27,975 bases of DNA from Thermococcus sp. (GCA_027065835.1 JAMONK010000200.1:1-27975), one strand, 5' to 3'. Counted from the first letter of the stretch, positions 1 to 8,590 are shown. The notes: generated by a model from the sequence alone, not told the origin. Numbers and translations are program-made.

Positions 1-1
1 C

Positions 2-925
2 GACCTAATGCCTGTGAACTACAGTGGAAAATACAGCCCTCTTGTGGGGTTCCTGGAGAAATTCTGGACCGGCTACAACTACGCCGACTTTGACGATAGG
101 TACAAAGCGTATTTCAACCTCAACGCCTGGATGGTCAATCTCTACAACGAGATGTACAGAGAAACGGGCAACGAGGGATTCAAAGAACGGGCGGAATGGC
201 TCGTCAAGTGGCTTTCCTACAAGGAGATGAACAACGGGGCGTTTCCGTGGGGGGTTCCACCGAACGATTACACCCTCTACACGGCATACACCCTGGAACC
301 CCTCAGCAACGTCTCCTTCGCCGGCAAATCCCGTGCCCTTGAGCTCCTTAAGGAGAGGGAGAAGACCGACTATTTCATGACGACACCTAAGGACAGGCAC
401 GGTATCTTCGTCGTCAACGCACTGTTCCTGCCAATATACGATGAGCTGGGGATACTCAACTCAACCACGAGGGACAGTGTTCTCGGGGATATCCTGAAGC
501 AGCAGAGGGAGGATGGGAGCTGGAACGAGAACGTTGGGACGACCCTCGCCATAAGCTCGTCCCTGGCAAGGTACTACCAATTGACCGGCAACGAAACAGT
601 ATTCACCGCCGTTAAAAAAGCTGCCAAATGGCTCACAGAGCAGCAGGATGAAAACGGCAAGCTTAAAATTGAGAAGGCCGCCTACCCATACTCAAGGGCG
701 ACGTACGCAGAGATGGTGTACGTTTACAAAATAGCAGGTTTAACAAAAGCGGCCGAAACCACTCTGAAGTTCATTGAAAGTACCTTCGACCCCAACAAGG
801 AGGTTCACCCTCTGGAGGCCGTCCTGATGATGTACAAGTACCTCTCATACGCCTACGGTCCGGACAGTGCGATTGGGATCCTAAACAAGCTCCTGGAGGA
901 ACATCCCCTCCTCAAGTTTTCTTAA
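2..925 (+). CDS. Alpha/alpha-toroid protein, 3' part only (5' end outside window)
   Basis: The reading frame is open back to the window edge (Asp-Leu codons precede the first Met), so the N-terminus is missing. About 305 residues are visible. They show repeated helix pairs rich in aromatics with two similar elements, 'YRETGNEGF' near residue 53 and 'YQLTGNETVF' near residue 197, each followed by an AxWL stretch (AEWLVKWL, AAKWLTEQQ). Gly/Trp-rich loops such as 'GAFPWG' and 'DGSWNENVG' lie between helices. This is the look of an (alpha/alpha)6 toroid, as in glucuronyl-epimerase C-terminal, glycoside hydrolase and prenyltransferase-like folds. I cannot choose the family and see no diagnostic catalytic motif. 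It ends in TAA 52 nt before a membrane glycosyltransferase that has its own promoter, so a role in cell-surface glycan or lipid-linked sugar chemistry is only inferred. Confidence 0.6.
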   Translation, partial: DLMPVNYSGKYSPLVGFLEKFWTGYNYADFDDRYKAYFNLNAWMVNLYNEMYRETGNEGFKERAEWLVKWLSYKEMNNGAFPWGVPPNDYTLYTAYTLEPLSNVSFAGKSRALELLKEREKTDYFMTTPKDRHGIFVVNALFLPIYDELGILNSTTRDSVLGDILKQQREDGSWNENVGTTLAISSSLARYYQLTGNETVFTAVKKAAKWLTEQQDENGKLKIEKAAYPYSRATYAEMVYVYKIAGLTKAAETTLKFIESTFDPNKEVHPLEAVLMMYKYLSYAYGPDSAIGILNKLLEEHPLLKFS

Positions 926-976
926 TTTTTCATAATGTAATCGCATACCAAAAGTTTAAAACATCCTGACGTACTA

Positions 977-2392
977 ATGGGAATGGACATGAAGAAAATA
1001 AAAACAGATGTCCTTGTTTCATCCCTGCTCGTGGTGGCAGCATTCATAGCCGCCGGGGTTAGTATAAACGCTAGGAGTGTAACATACGACGGAGCCCTCT
1101 ACATCGACATCGCTCGGAACCTTCTCCACGGGATAACGAACTACACATACCAGGGCTACTACATGATGTACCGTCCCCCCGGCTACGTCTATACCCTGTA
1201 TTTTGTGTTCCATTTCACCTCCCTCTCCCCCTCAAGCCTGCTAACAACCGCGAAACTCGTATCGGCACTGTTCTATGGCCTCACCGCGGGTCTGGTCTAC
1301 TACTTCGCACTTGCCGTGTGGGGGGATAGAGTTAAAGCCGCCGGTGCCAGCGCCCTTTACATAGCCAACCCTCTGGCATTTTCAATGGCCACGAGGGGAC
1401 TCGTACACAGCGAGTTTACCTTCTTCTACACGCTGTCCCTCTATCTGCTCTACACGGGCCGCAGGCTCGGTGACAAACGCCGCATATATGCCTCCTTTGT
1501 GGTGGCCGGTGTTTCGATACTGACCCGGTACACAGGACTCTCCGTACTGGCAGTTATCGTCACCTACCTGTACATGACGGAGTACTGGGGATGGGTAAAG
1601 AAGAAGGAATACGGTATAGGGGCCCTTTTAACGCTCCTCGTTCTGACACCGTGGCTCTACCTTGGCCGGCTACACTACGGCGGGGCTTTAATGCCGTTCA
1701 GTACGGCAACCAAGTACGTCACCCACGCCCCTCCCGTCTCGGCCTTTGATTACATCAGCTCTCTCGCCTCGGTTCTGGGGATTATACTTCTTCTTACCCT
1801 GTTCGGCATGGTTCTGCTCAAGCAGAACGAGGAAGGGTGGCTGTTGATCAGCTGGTTTCTGATCGGATTTATAGGCATCCTAACAGTGACCCACAAAGAA
1901 ACCCGTTTTGTGACCTTTTTAAGTCCCGTAATGGCTATGCTGTCAGCCCATGCTCTGTGGACGCTGGGAGAATGGACAAGAACCCTTGTGAACTGGAAAG
2001 AAAGGAGGGACCTAAAACCCGCTGTTTTCTTGGTACTCCTGATACTCGTGTTGATCCCAACCGTTCACTCGGCTATTAATATGAGGAGCATATGGGACGA
2101 GCGGGGGAGCGCCTACGTAAACGCTTTTGAGTATGCTCGGATGAACTACCCAGCAAGCTGGCTCCTAGTATCCCCAAAGGCATATACCATCGCGGGCCTT
2201 TACTACCCCCATTCCACAATTCAGATCATCCTCCCAAGGCAGCAGGTGAAGGAACGCGTAAAAAACGGGAGGTACGACATCATCGTAAGGCTGAAAAGTG
2301 ACCCCAACGTCGGAGTCCTCGAGAGCGGAAGATATCGCGAGGTTAAAGAGTTCGGACACGGTACCGTCCAGATATTCATAAAGCGGTCCTAA
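977..2392 (+). CDS. GT-C family membrane glycosyltransferase (GT39/ArnT-like)
   Basis: A polytopic membrane protein of up to 471 residues. TM1 is at about residues 11-30. It is followed by an extracytoplasmic loop carrying 'TYDGALYIDIARNLLHG' (Asp near residue 38), the position of the conserved acidic residue that GT-C enzymes use with polyprenyl-phosphate sugars. Roughly nine more hydrophobic segments run to about residue 370, then a soluble C-terminal domain of about 90 residues. Members of this fold transfer sugars from dolichyl/undecaprenyl phosphate donors to protein or lipid outside the membrane; the acceptor cannot be read here. A TATA-like GTTTAAAA lies at 954-961, which puts the transcription start near 983. 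The true start may therefore be one of the in-frame ATGs at 983 or 989 (leaderless) rather than 977; there is no Shine-Dalgarno sequence. It forms a short cluster with the upstream toroid protein. Confidence 0.75.
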   Translation: MGMDMKKIKTDVLVSSLLVVAAFIAAGVSINARSVTYDGALYIDIARNLLHGITNYTYQGYYMMYRPPGYVYTLYFVFHFTSLSPSSLLTTAKLVSALFYGLTAGLVYYFALAVWGDRVKAAGASALYIANPLAFSMATRGLVHSEFTFFYTLSLYLLYTGRRLGDKRRIYASFVVAGVSILTRYTGLSVLAVIVTYLYMTEYWGWVKKKEYGIGALLTLLVLTPWLYLGRLHYGGALMPFSTATKYVTHAPPVSAFDYISSLASVLGIILLLTLFGMVLLKQNEEGWLLISWFLIGFIGILTVTHKETRFVTFLSPVMAMLSAHALWTLGEWTRTLVNWKERRDLKPAVFLVLLILVLIPTVHSAINMRSIWDERGSAYVNAFEYARMNYPASWLLVSPKAYTIAGLYYPHSTIQIILPRQQVKERVKNGRYDIIVRLKSDPNVGVLESGRYREVKEFGHGTVQIFIKRS

Positions 2393-2478
2393 AGACGAAG
2401 CTGAGCCTCCATTTTCAAATGTTCATTATATCACGTTTTTTCAATCTTGTACGCCAAAGAACAGCCTTGGATAGTTAA

Positions 2479-2528
2479 TTTTAAATACATGCCTCCAATA
2501 TATCACCCGCAGTAACCATTTGGAGGGA
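2479..2528 (+). promoter_or_regulatory. ppsA promoter and ribosome binding site
   Basis: TATA box TTTTAAATA at 2479-2487 predicts a start near 2510. A strong Shine-Dalgarno GGAGGGA at 2522-2528 sits 5 nt before the ATG. The sequence TATCAC, half of the TGM operator read by TrmBL1, occurs at 2501-2506 (at the predicted start) and at 2429-2434 (upstream). Neither copy has a good GTGATA partner 5 nt away, so TrmBL1 control is only a suggestion. Confidence 0.65.
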
Positions 2529-2533
2529 GTCAC

Positions 2534-4963
2534 ATGGGTGAATACAGATTTATAAGGTGGTTTGAAGAGCTCAAGAAGACCGACGTGGCACTCGTTGGCG
2601 GAAAGGGAGCCAACCTTGGTGAGCTCACCAACGCCGGGATTCCGGTTCCGCCCGGATTCTGTGTAACCGCGGAAGCCTACAAGTATTTTGTCAACAATGT
2701 AAAGGTCAGCAAGAAGGATATCGAAGAGATCATGGGCGAGAAGGCCAAGAGCGGTGTTCTCGCTGAGGTTCTAACAAACGCCTCTGAGGAGCCCAAGCCG
2801 CTCCAGGACTGGATTATGGACATAGTCAGCAGGACCAATGTCGATGACAGCAGGGAGCTTCTTGACAACACTGCCCTCATAAGGGAGCTCATCGACAGCA
2901 TGCCGATGCCGGAAGAGATACAGACCGAGGTTCTTGACGCTTACCACAAGCTCAGCCAGAGGTTCAACAAGGACGCCGTTTACGTCGCCGTTCGCTCCTC
3001 AGCAACCGCCGAGGACCTCCCGGAGGCTTCCTTCGCCGGCCAGCAGGAGACCTACCTCGACGTCTACGGCGACGAGGACCTCCTCGAGAACGTCAGGAAG
3101 TGCTGGGCCTCACTCTGGACCGCCAGGGCCACCTTCTACAGGGCCAAGCAGGGCTTTGACCACAGGAAGGTCTACCTCAGCGCCGTCGTTCAGAAGATGG
3201 TCAACAGCAAGACCAGCGGCGTTATGTTCACCGCCAACCCGGTCACCAACGACAGGAACGAGATCATGATCAACGGTGCCTGGGGCCTCGGTGAGGCCGT
3301 CGTGAGCGGCGCCGTCTCCCCAGACGAGTACATCGTCGAGAAGGGCACCTGGAAGATAAAGGAGAAGTACATAGCCGAGAAGGAGGTTATGTACGTCCGC
3401 AACCCTGAGACCGGCAAGGGTACCGTTCTCGTCAAGGTTGCAGACTTCCTCGGTCCGGAGTGGGTTAAGAAGCAGGTTCTCACCGACGAGCAGATCATCG
3501 AGGTCGCTAAGATAGGCGCCAGGATAGAGGAGCACTACCAGTACCCGCAGGACATCGAGTGGGCTTACGACGCCGACGACGGCAAGCTCTACATCGTCCA
3601 GAGCAGGCCGATCACCACCCTCAAGGAGACCAAGACCGAGGAGGCCGAAGAGGTAACCGAGGAAATGGAGGTCATCCTCAAGGGTCTCGGGGCCTCACCG
3701 GGTGTCGGTGCCGGTAAGGTCGTTATAATCCTCGACGTTAACGACATCGACAAGGTCAAGGAGGGCGACATCCTCGTCACGACGATGACCAACCCTGACA
3801 TGGTTCCGGCCATGAAGAGGGCGAGCGCAATCATTACCGACGAGGGCGGGAGAACCTGCCACGCGGCCATCGTCGGCAGGGAGCTTGGGATCCCGACCGT
3901 CGTTGGAACCAAGGAGGCCACCAAGAAGCTTGAGGACGGCATGCTCGTCACCGTTGACGGTACCAGGGGTGTCGTCTACAAGGGCGTCGTCAAGAGCCTC
4001 GTCAAGGAGGAGAAGGAGAAGGCCGCCGAGGCCCAGGTCGTTGTCGCCGGTGCCCCGCTCATCACGGCCACCGAGGTTAAGGTCAACGTCTCAATGCCCG
4101 AGGTCGCTGAGAGGGCCGCAGCCACCGGCGCCGATGGCGTTGGACTCCTCAGGGCCGAGCACATGATACTCGGTATCGGTGCCCACCCGATAAAGTTCAT
4201 CAAGGAGGGCAAGGAGGAGGAGCTCGTCAACAAGCTCGTCGAGGGTATCAGGAAGGTCGTTGAGGCCTTCTACCCGAGACGCGTCTGGTACAGGACCCTT
4301 GACGCCCCGACCAACGAGTTCCGTGAGCTTCCTGGTGGAGAGGACGAGCCGGTCGAGAGGAACCCGATGCTCGGCTGGAGGGGAATCAGGCGCGGTCTTG
4401 ACCAGCCGGAGCTCCTCAAGGCCGAATTCAAGGCCATCAAGAGGCTCGTCGACGAGGGCTACGACAACATCGGTGTCATGCTCCCGCTCGTCAGCCACCC
4501 GGAGCAGGTCAGAAGGGCCAAGGAGATAGCCCTTGAGGTCGGTCTCGTTCCGCACAAGGACGTCGAGTGGGGCGTCATGGTGGAGACCCCGGCGAGCGCC
4601 CTCATCATAGAGGACCTCATCAAGGAGGGTCTCGACTTCATCAGCTTCGGCACCAACGACCTCACCCAGTACACCCTCGCCATCGACAGGGACAACGAGA
4701 GGGTCTTCAAGCACTACGATGAGAAGCACCCGGCCGTTCTCAAGCTCATTGAGAACGTCATCAAGGTCTGCAAGAAGTACGGCGTCGAGACCAGCATCTG
4801 CGGCCAGGCCGGAAGTGACCCGAAGATGGCAAGGAAGCTCGTCAGGATGGGCATCGACAGCCTCAGCGCCAACCCGGATGCCGTCGAACTCATCAGGAAG
4901 ACCGTCTACCGCGAAGAGCAGAGAATGATGCTTGAAGCCGCCAGGAAAGCCCTCAGAGAGTGA
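2534..4963 (+). CDS. ppsA: Phosphoenolpyruvate synthase (pyruvate, water dikinase)
   Basis: This 809-residue enzyme converts pyruvate, ATP and water to PEP, AMP and phosphate, the entry step of gluconeogenesis in Thermococcales (it may also run in the ATP-forming direction). Domains are in the normal order. The N-terminal ATP-grasp nucleotide domain covers about residues 1-350 ('GGKGANLGEL', 'VRSSATAEDLPEASFAGQQE'). The swivelling phosphohistidine domain has 'GGRTCHAA' with catalytic His443. The C-terminal PEP/pyruvate TIM barrel has 'MVETPASA', 'FGTNDLTQYTLAIDRDN' and the 'SICGQAGSDP' motif with Cys756 as proton donor. All key residues are present and the length is typical. Codon use is strongly biased to C-ending and AGG/GAG codons, as expected of a very highly expressed gene. 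It is monocistronic, with its own TATA box, strong ribosome site and terminator. Confidence 0.97.
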   Translation: MGEYRFIRWFEELKKTDVALVGGKGANLGELTNAGIPVPPGFCVTAEAYKYFVNNVKVSKKDIEEIMGEKAKSGVLAEVLTNASEEPKPLQDWIMDIVSRTNVDDSRELLDNTALIRELIDSMPMPEEIQTEVLDAYHKLSQRFNKDAVYVAVRSSATAEDLPEASFAGQQETYLDVYGDEDLLENVRKCWASLWTARATFYRAKQGFDHRKVYLSAVVQKMVNSKTSGVMFTANPVTNDRNEIMINGAWGLGEAVVSGAVSPDEYIVEKGTWKIKEKYIAEKEVMYVRNPETGKGTVLVKVADFLGPEWVKKQVLTDEQIIEVAKIGARIEEHYQYPQDIEWAYDADDGKLYIVQSRPITTLKETKTEEAEEVTEEMEVILKGLGASPGVGAGKVVIILDVNDIDKVKEGDILVTTMTNPDMVPAMKRASAIITDEGGRTCHAAIVGRELGIPTVVGTKEATKKLEDGMLVTVDGTRGVVYKGVVKSLVKEEKEKAAEAQVVVAGAPLITATEVKVNVSMPEVAERAAATGADGVGLLRAEHMILGIGAHPIKFIKEGKEEELVNKLVEGIRKVVEAFYPRRVWYRTLDAPTNEFRELPGGEDEPVERNPMLGWRGIRRGLDQPELLKAEFKAIKRLVDEGYDNIGVMLPLVSHPEQVRRAKEIALEVGLVPHKDVEWGVMVETPASALIIEDLIKEGLDFISFGTNDLTQYTLAIDRDNERVFKHYDEKHPAVLKLIENVIKVCKKYGVETSICGQAGSDPKMARKLVRMGIDSLSANPDAVELIRKTVYREEQRMMLEAARKALRE

Positions 4964-4997
4964 AGCCTTTCGGCTTCCTCTTCTCTACTTCGTTTTT
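4962..4997 (+). terminator. ppsA terminator: hairpin plus T tract
   Basis: A perfect 6-bp hairpin, GAAGCC (4962-4967) / GGCTTC (4972-4977) with loop TTTC, overlaps the stop codon. It is followed by pyrimidine-rich DNA and a T5 run at 4993-4997. Archaeal RNA polymerase stops at T tracts without needing a hairpin; the stem may instead protect the mRNA end. Confidence 0.55.
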
Positions 4998-5063
4998 AGC
5001 CCGCAGCTTGTTCCAATTCTCATGGGATCGTATGGGTAGTTGGCTCATTTATCCACAATAAAC

Positions 5064-5094
5064 CTTTTATACCAACGTTTCGATAGCCGTCTCA
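5064..5094 (+). promoter_or_regulatory. Promoter module of the first MATE gene
   Basis: TATA CTTTTATA (5064-5071), 5 nt, GTTTCGA (5077-5083), 5 nt, GTCTCA (5089-5094), then the ATG directly. The TATA centre is 27 nt before the ATG, so the mRNA is predicted to be leaderless. The same module with identical spacing precedes the second MATE gene (6488-6518). The blocks between the TATA box and the transcription start are candidate operator sequence. Confidence 0.6.
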
Positions 5095-6486
5095 ATGAAG
5101 AGTAAAGTAGAGACGATGCGCGACCAAATCATCAGTGGGCCGATAGTGAAAACTCTCATCGTGCTAGCCTACCCGCTGATCATCAACAGGCTCGTTCAGG
5201 TACTCTACAACCTCACCGACACGTTCTGGCTTGGAAAACTCGGTAGAGAGCAACTGGCCGCTCCGGGGACGGCCTGGCCACTGGTGTGGTTTTTCATGTC
5301 CCTTGGGATGGGGTTCGCAACGGCGGGCTTCGCCTTTGTGAGTCAGTACGTCGGAGCGAAGCAGTACGAGAGGGCCAACAGGGCCGCCGGAGCGCTCTAT
5401 TCTCTCATGATGCTCTTCGCCGTAGGGGTTGGCCTCTTCGGTGTGGTTTCGGCCCCCTACCTCCTCAACTTCATGAACGTGAGCGGAAACGTTTATCCCT
5501 ACGCCCTCGATTACACAAGGGTTATATTCGCGGGGATACCATTCTCATTCACTCTCTTCGCCTTCAACTTCCTGCTCAGGGCCATAGGTGACACGAAGAC
5601 GCCCGTAAAGATAAACATAGCGACGGTTCTTTTAAACCTCGTTCTCGACCCGTTCTTCATCTTTGGATGGGCGGGATTCCCGGAGCTGGGCGTTACCGGG
5701 GCAGCGGTCGCTACGATGTTCTCCAACAGCCTCGGCTCAATAGTCGGCGGTTACCTTCTCTTCAGAGGGAGGGTGGGCATCCATCTAACGGCGGAGAACC
5801 TCAAACCCGACCTGGAGTTCTACAAGCGCATCTTCCGCGTGGGGATACCGGCCAGCGTTGGCTCCTCCACCACCGCTCTGGGATTCGTAATCCTCACCAG
5901 GATCATTTTCACCCTTGGCGGTCAGTTCGGTAACGCCGACGTCGCCTTCGCAACCTACAGTATAACCAACAGGCTCACGAACTTTATGTTCGCCTTCTCG
6001 GACGGGATAAGCATGGCCATGGGCACGATGGTCGGCCAGACTGTGGGGGCGAAGCTCTACGAGAGGGCCAAGACAATAGCGGAGAGGACGATGCTCATAA
6101 ACTTCACGATACTCGGTGCGGGTACCCTATTCTTCATCCTCTTTCGCGTTCCGATATTCAAGTTCTTCATCAACGACCCCGCGATAACCGCTGAGAGCGC
6201 CAAGGTGGTGAAGTACTTCGCGGCATCCCTGCCGTTCTTTGGGATATTCTCGGCAGTTAACAACGTTTTTCAGAGCTCCGGGCACACCAAGAAGAGCATG
6301 TTCCTAAGCATAGCCAGGCTCTGGGGAATACGGCTCCCCCTGAGCTACGGCCTTGGGATCATGGTAAAGGACACCGCTGGTCTGTGGCTGGGAATGGGAC
6401 TCAGCAACATCATAGGGGCCATCGTGGCACTCGCGTGGTTCTTAACCGGGAGCTGGATGAGCCGCATCATAGAGGACAATGGGTAA
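5095..6486 (+). CDS. MATE family efflux transporter, copy 1
   Basis: A 463-residue, 12-segment membrane protein of the MATE/MatE superfamily, which exports drugs, metabolites or other organic compounds in exchange for Na+ or H+. The family signature near the N-terminus is clear: 'PLIINRLVQVLYNLTDTFW' followed by 'GMGFATAGFAFVSQYVGA'. The second half repeats the fold after about residue 230 ('RVGIPASVGSSTTALGF', 'SMAMGTMVGQTVGA'). The substrate is unknown. The ATG at 5095 is favoured because it lies exactly where a leaderless transcript should start. It is clearly paralogous to the following gene along its whole length (shared 'TDTFWLGKLGRE', 'GHTKKSMFLS'). The two genes are 34 nt apart, but each has its own promoter. 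Confidence 0.92.
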   Translation: MKSKVETMRDQIISGPIVKTLIVLAYPLIINRLVQVLYNLTDTFWLGKLGREQLAAPGTAWPLVWFFMSLGMGFATAGFAFVSQYVGAKQYERANRAAGALYSLMMLFAVGVGLFGVVSAPYLLNFMNVSGNVYPYALDYTRVIFAGIPFSFTLFAFNFLLRAIGDTKTPVKINIATVLLNLVLDPFFIFGWAGFPELGVTGAAVATMFSNSLGSIVGGYLLFRGRVGIHLTAENLKPDLEFYKRIFRVGIPASVGSSTTALGFVILTRIIFTLGGQFGNADVAFATYSITNRLTNFMFAFSDGISMAMGTMVGQTVGAKLYERAKTIAERTMLINFTILGAGTLFFILFRVPIFKFFINDPAITAESAKVVKYFAASLPFFGIFSAVNNVFQSSGHTKKSMFLSIARLWGIRLPLSYGLGIMVKDTAGLWLGMGLSNIIGAIVALAWFLTGSWMSRIIEDNG

Positions 6487-6487
6487 G

Positions 6488-6518
6488 TTTTTATAGTGAC
6501 GTTTCGACAGTTGTCTCA
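6488..6518 (+). promoter_or_regulatory. Promoter module of the second MATE gene
   Basis: TATA TTTTTATA (6488-6495), 5 nt, GTTTCGA (6501-6507), 5 nt, GTCTCA (6513-6518). Blocks and spacings are the same as those upstream of the first MATE gene. The sequences between the blocks have diverged, which points to preserved function rather than a recent copy. Confidence 0.6.
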
Positions 6519-6529
6519 CCGTGGTGGCC

Positions 6530-7945
6530 ATGGAACGTGGAAAACTTCGGCAGATGAGGGAGGAGATACTCAACGGACCGATAGAGAGGACCCTCCTCCG
6601 CTTAGCCTACCCGCTGATAGTCAGTAACCTCGTCCAGGTTCTTTACAACATAACGGACACGTTCTGGCTTGGAAAACTCGGCAGAGAGGCACTGGCTGCC
6701 CCCGGTACCAGCTGGCCAATAATTGGAACCCTCATGGCCCTTGGAATGGGGTTCGCAACGGCGGGCTTCGCCTTCGTAGGGCAGTACATCGGGGCCGGAA
6801 GGTACGAAAAGGCCAACCGCTCAGCTGGTGCCCTCTACTCGCTCATGCTCCTCTTCTCAACCCTTACTGCTATAATAAGCCTGGCCATACTCCCCCAGGC
6901 CCTCCACTTTATGAGGGTTACCCCCAACGTCTACCCTTACGCCAGGGCCTACGCTCAGGTTGTGTTCGCGGGGGTTCCGCTCTCCTTCGCGTTCATGGCC
7001 TTCTCCGCCCTCATGAGAGCGTCGGGGGACACGAAAACTCCGGTTAAGATAAGCATGCTCACGGTGGCCATGAACATAATCCTAGATCCGATATTCATCT
7101 TCATACTTGGCCTGGGTGTCGAAGGTGCAGCGATGGCAACGGTGCTTTCCAACGGAACGGGGGCCCTCATAGGGGCGAGAATACTTACCAGCGGAAAAAG
7201 TGGCCTTCATCTAACCCGAGAAACCATGAAACCGGACTTTGAGTTCTACGGGAGGATATTCCGCGTTGGGCTGCCATCAGCCGTCGGCCAGTCCACCAAC
7301 AGCTTCGGGTTCGTTGTGTTAACGAGGATAATCTACGGCTACGGAGACGTGGTCTACGCCGCCTACACCATAACCACCCGCTTAGTCAACTTCATAACCA
7401 GCATCTCTAGGGGGGTCAGCATGGCGATGGGGACCATGATAGCCCAGAACGTCGGGGCAGAAAACTACGAGAGGGCCAGGAGGATAGCCGAACGGACCAT
7501 GATGGTGAACTTTCTCATTGCATCCTCCGCGATAATAATCATTGGGCTCCTGCGCGTTCCCATATTCAAGGTCTTTCTGAACGATCCTGCCGTGATAGCG
7601 CAGAGCTGGTACGTTCTCAAGTACTTCCTAATATCCGTGCCTTTCTTCAACGGCATGTTCGTGGTTGTCACCAGGACCTTCAGCTCGGCCGGACACACCA
7701 AGAAGAGCATGTTCCTAAGCATGCTACGTCTCTGGGGACTCAGGATACCTCTGAGCTATCTCTTCGGCTACGTTGGGGCGGTGACGGTACTCGGCATCAC
7801 GGTGCCCCTCGCGAGACTCTTTGGATTCACGAGCAGGGGGGTTTTCTTTGGAATGGGTATGAGCAATTTCATAGCCGCACTGGTGGCCCTGGCATGGTTC
7901 CTTAAGGGGACGTGGATGAGGCGGATCATCGACGAGGAGTCGTAG
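6530..7945 (+). CDS. MATE family efflux transporter, copy 2
   Basis: A MATE transporter of 471 residues from the ATG at 6530. The signature is 'VSNLVQVLYNITDTFW' and the fold repeats after mid-protein, as in its upstream neighbour. An in-frame GTG at 6521 would add Met-Val-Ala. It lies about 29 nt from the TATA centre (nearly leaderless), whereas the ATG at 6530 has a weak GGTGG ribosome site and aligns better with copy 1 ('GKLRQMREEILNGPI' against 'VETMRDQIISGPI'), so I chose the ATG. It has an extra loop of about 15 residues near the C-terminus ('GAVTVLGITVPLARLFG') that copy 1 lacks. The tandem arrangement implies an ancient duplication followed by divergence of substrate or regulation. 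Confidence 0.9.
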   Translation: MERGKLRQMREEILNGPIERTLLRLAYPLIVSNLVQVLYNITDTFWLGKLGREALAAPGTSWPIIGTLMALGMGFATAGFAFVGQYIGAGRYEKANRSAGALYSLMLLFSTLTAIISLAILPQALHFMRVTPNVYPYARAYAQVVFAGVPLSFAFMAFSALMRASGDTKTPVKISMLTVAMNIILDPIFIFILGLGVEGAAMATVLSNGTGALIGARILTSGKSGLHLTRETMKPDFEFYGRIFRVGLPSAVGQSTNSFGFVVLTRIIYGYGDVVYAAYTITTRLVNFITSISRGVSMAMGTMIAQNVGAENYERARRIAERTMMVNFLIASSAIIIIGLLRVPIFKVFLNDPAVIAQSWYVLKYFLISVPFFNGMFVVVTRTFSSAGHTKKSMFLSMLRLWGLRIPLSYLFGYVGAVTVLGITVPLARLFGFTSRGVFFGMGMSNFIAALVALAWFLKGTWMRRIIDEES

Positions 7946-8470
7946 CCGGCGTCCAAATACAACTTCGGCTGACTTACCTCCGGGTGGGGATTTTCAAGAA
8001 GTTTCGACTCTATCATCGGCGTCCGGAGGACGCCTTGTTGGGAATGAAACATTTTCAAGGCTGTACTTGGAGAATAAACCCCCCAGTAAACTCATTGTTC
8101 TAAAGTGCACGAACTATAAAACCTGCCTCGCGAACAGTCGGAATTATTTGATCAAACTTTTCTCCAGCAAGCTTTGCCTAGCAAAGCTTGACCAAAAACG
8201 GTATACTGCCTAATGAGTGTCTTGGTGTGAGGCATGCGCTTGAACTCGGCTTTCTCCCCTTCGGGGTTTGTTTGAGTGTTGGCTGTTCAATTGGTTTACT
8301 TTTTTTAAAGCGCCTGGAGGGGCACTGGTTTGGAGTAAACCACGCTCAATCGCTGAAGTTTTAATTCAACCCCCTTACAAAGCAAGTGTCATTAAAAGCA
8401 TGCCATTTAAAACAAAGCTCCAAAAACAGTTTGAATTATTCCGCCAGCGCTTGCGCAAGCAAGGGCTGTG
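7946..8470. other. Gene-poor, inverted-repeat-rich gap beside tRNA-Leu
   Basis: I find no convincing gene in these 525 nt, which are AT-richer than their neighbours. Structures visible: a hairpin GGCGTCC/GGACGCC with a 3-nt loop (8018-8034); a 9-bp direct repeat ATTTTCAAG (7990-7998 and 8051-8059); a perfect 10-bp inverted repeat CAAGCTTTGC/GCAAAGCTTG with loop CTA (8168-8190); an alternative partner for its right arm at 8147-8160 (12 of 14 complementary); a CCC-UUCG-GGG tetraloop stem (8257-8266); GGTTTACT/AGTAAACC (8293-8300 / 8334-8341); and the palindrome GCTTGCGCAAGC (8449-8460). A TATA-like CTATAAAA is at 8113-8120. It could be a decayed mobile element beside the tRNA 3' end, an intergenic repeat family, or an unrecognised RNA. 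Confidence 0.5.
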
Positions 8471-8558
8471 TGGTGCGGGGGAGGGGATTTGAACCCCTGA
8501 ACCCCTGCGGGAGTGGATCTTGAGTCCACCGCCTTTGACCAGGCTCGGCAACCCCCGC
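8471..8558 (-). tRNA. tRNA-Leu, anticodon CAA
   Basis: Read on the minus strand, the 5' acceptor strand GCGGGGG (8558-8552) pairs with CCCCCGC (8481-8475), followed by discriminator A (8474) and a genome-encoded CCA (8473-8471). The anticodon stem GTGGA/TCCAC encloses loop CTCAAGA, giving anticodon CAA (UUG codons). The T arm GGGGTTCAAATCCCC is perfect. The long variable arm (CCC/GGG) marks a class II tRNA, as expected for leucine. No intron is visible. The total is 88 nt with CCA, typical for tRNA-Leu. Confidence 0.95.
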
Positions 8559-8590
8559 ATGGAGGGTCGAGAATAATGAAATCCGGGGGA

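Noticed and set aside
4091..4729. 212-codon minus-strand open frame inside ppsA
   Set aside because: Antisense shadow of the biased codons of a highly expressed gene.
8001..8050. A stretch beginning GTTTCGACTCTAT and ending GAATGAAAC that recalls Thermococcales CRISPR repeats
   Set aside because: Only one imperfect copy, no regular repeat-spacer array and no cas genes nearby; the ATTTTCAAG direct repeat is only 9 bp.
7768..8058. Minus-strand frame containing DAGYDS, like a DDE transposase motif
   Set aside because: Most of the frame is antisense to the end of the second MATE gene; no other transposase motifs or element ends are visible.
8268..8492. 74-codon plus-strand open frame running into the tRNA
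   Set aside because: TTG start without a ribosome site, ends inside antisense tRNA sequence, composition not protein-like.
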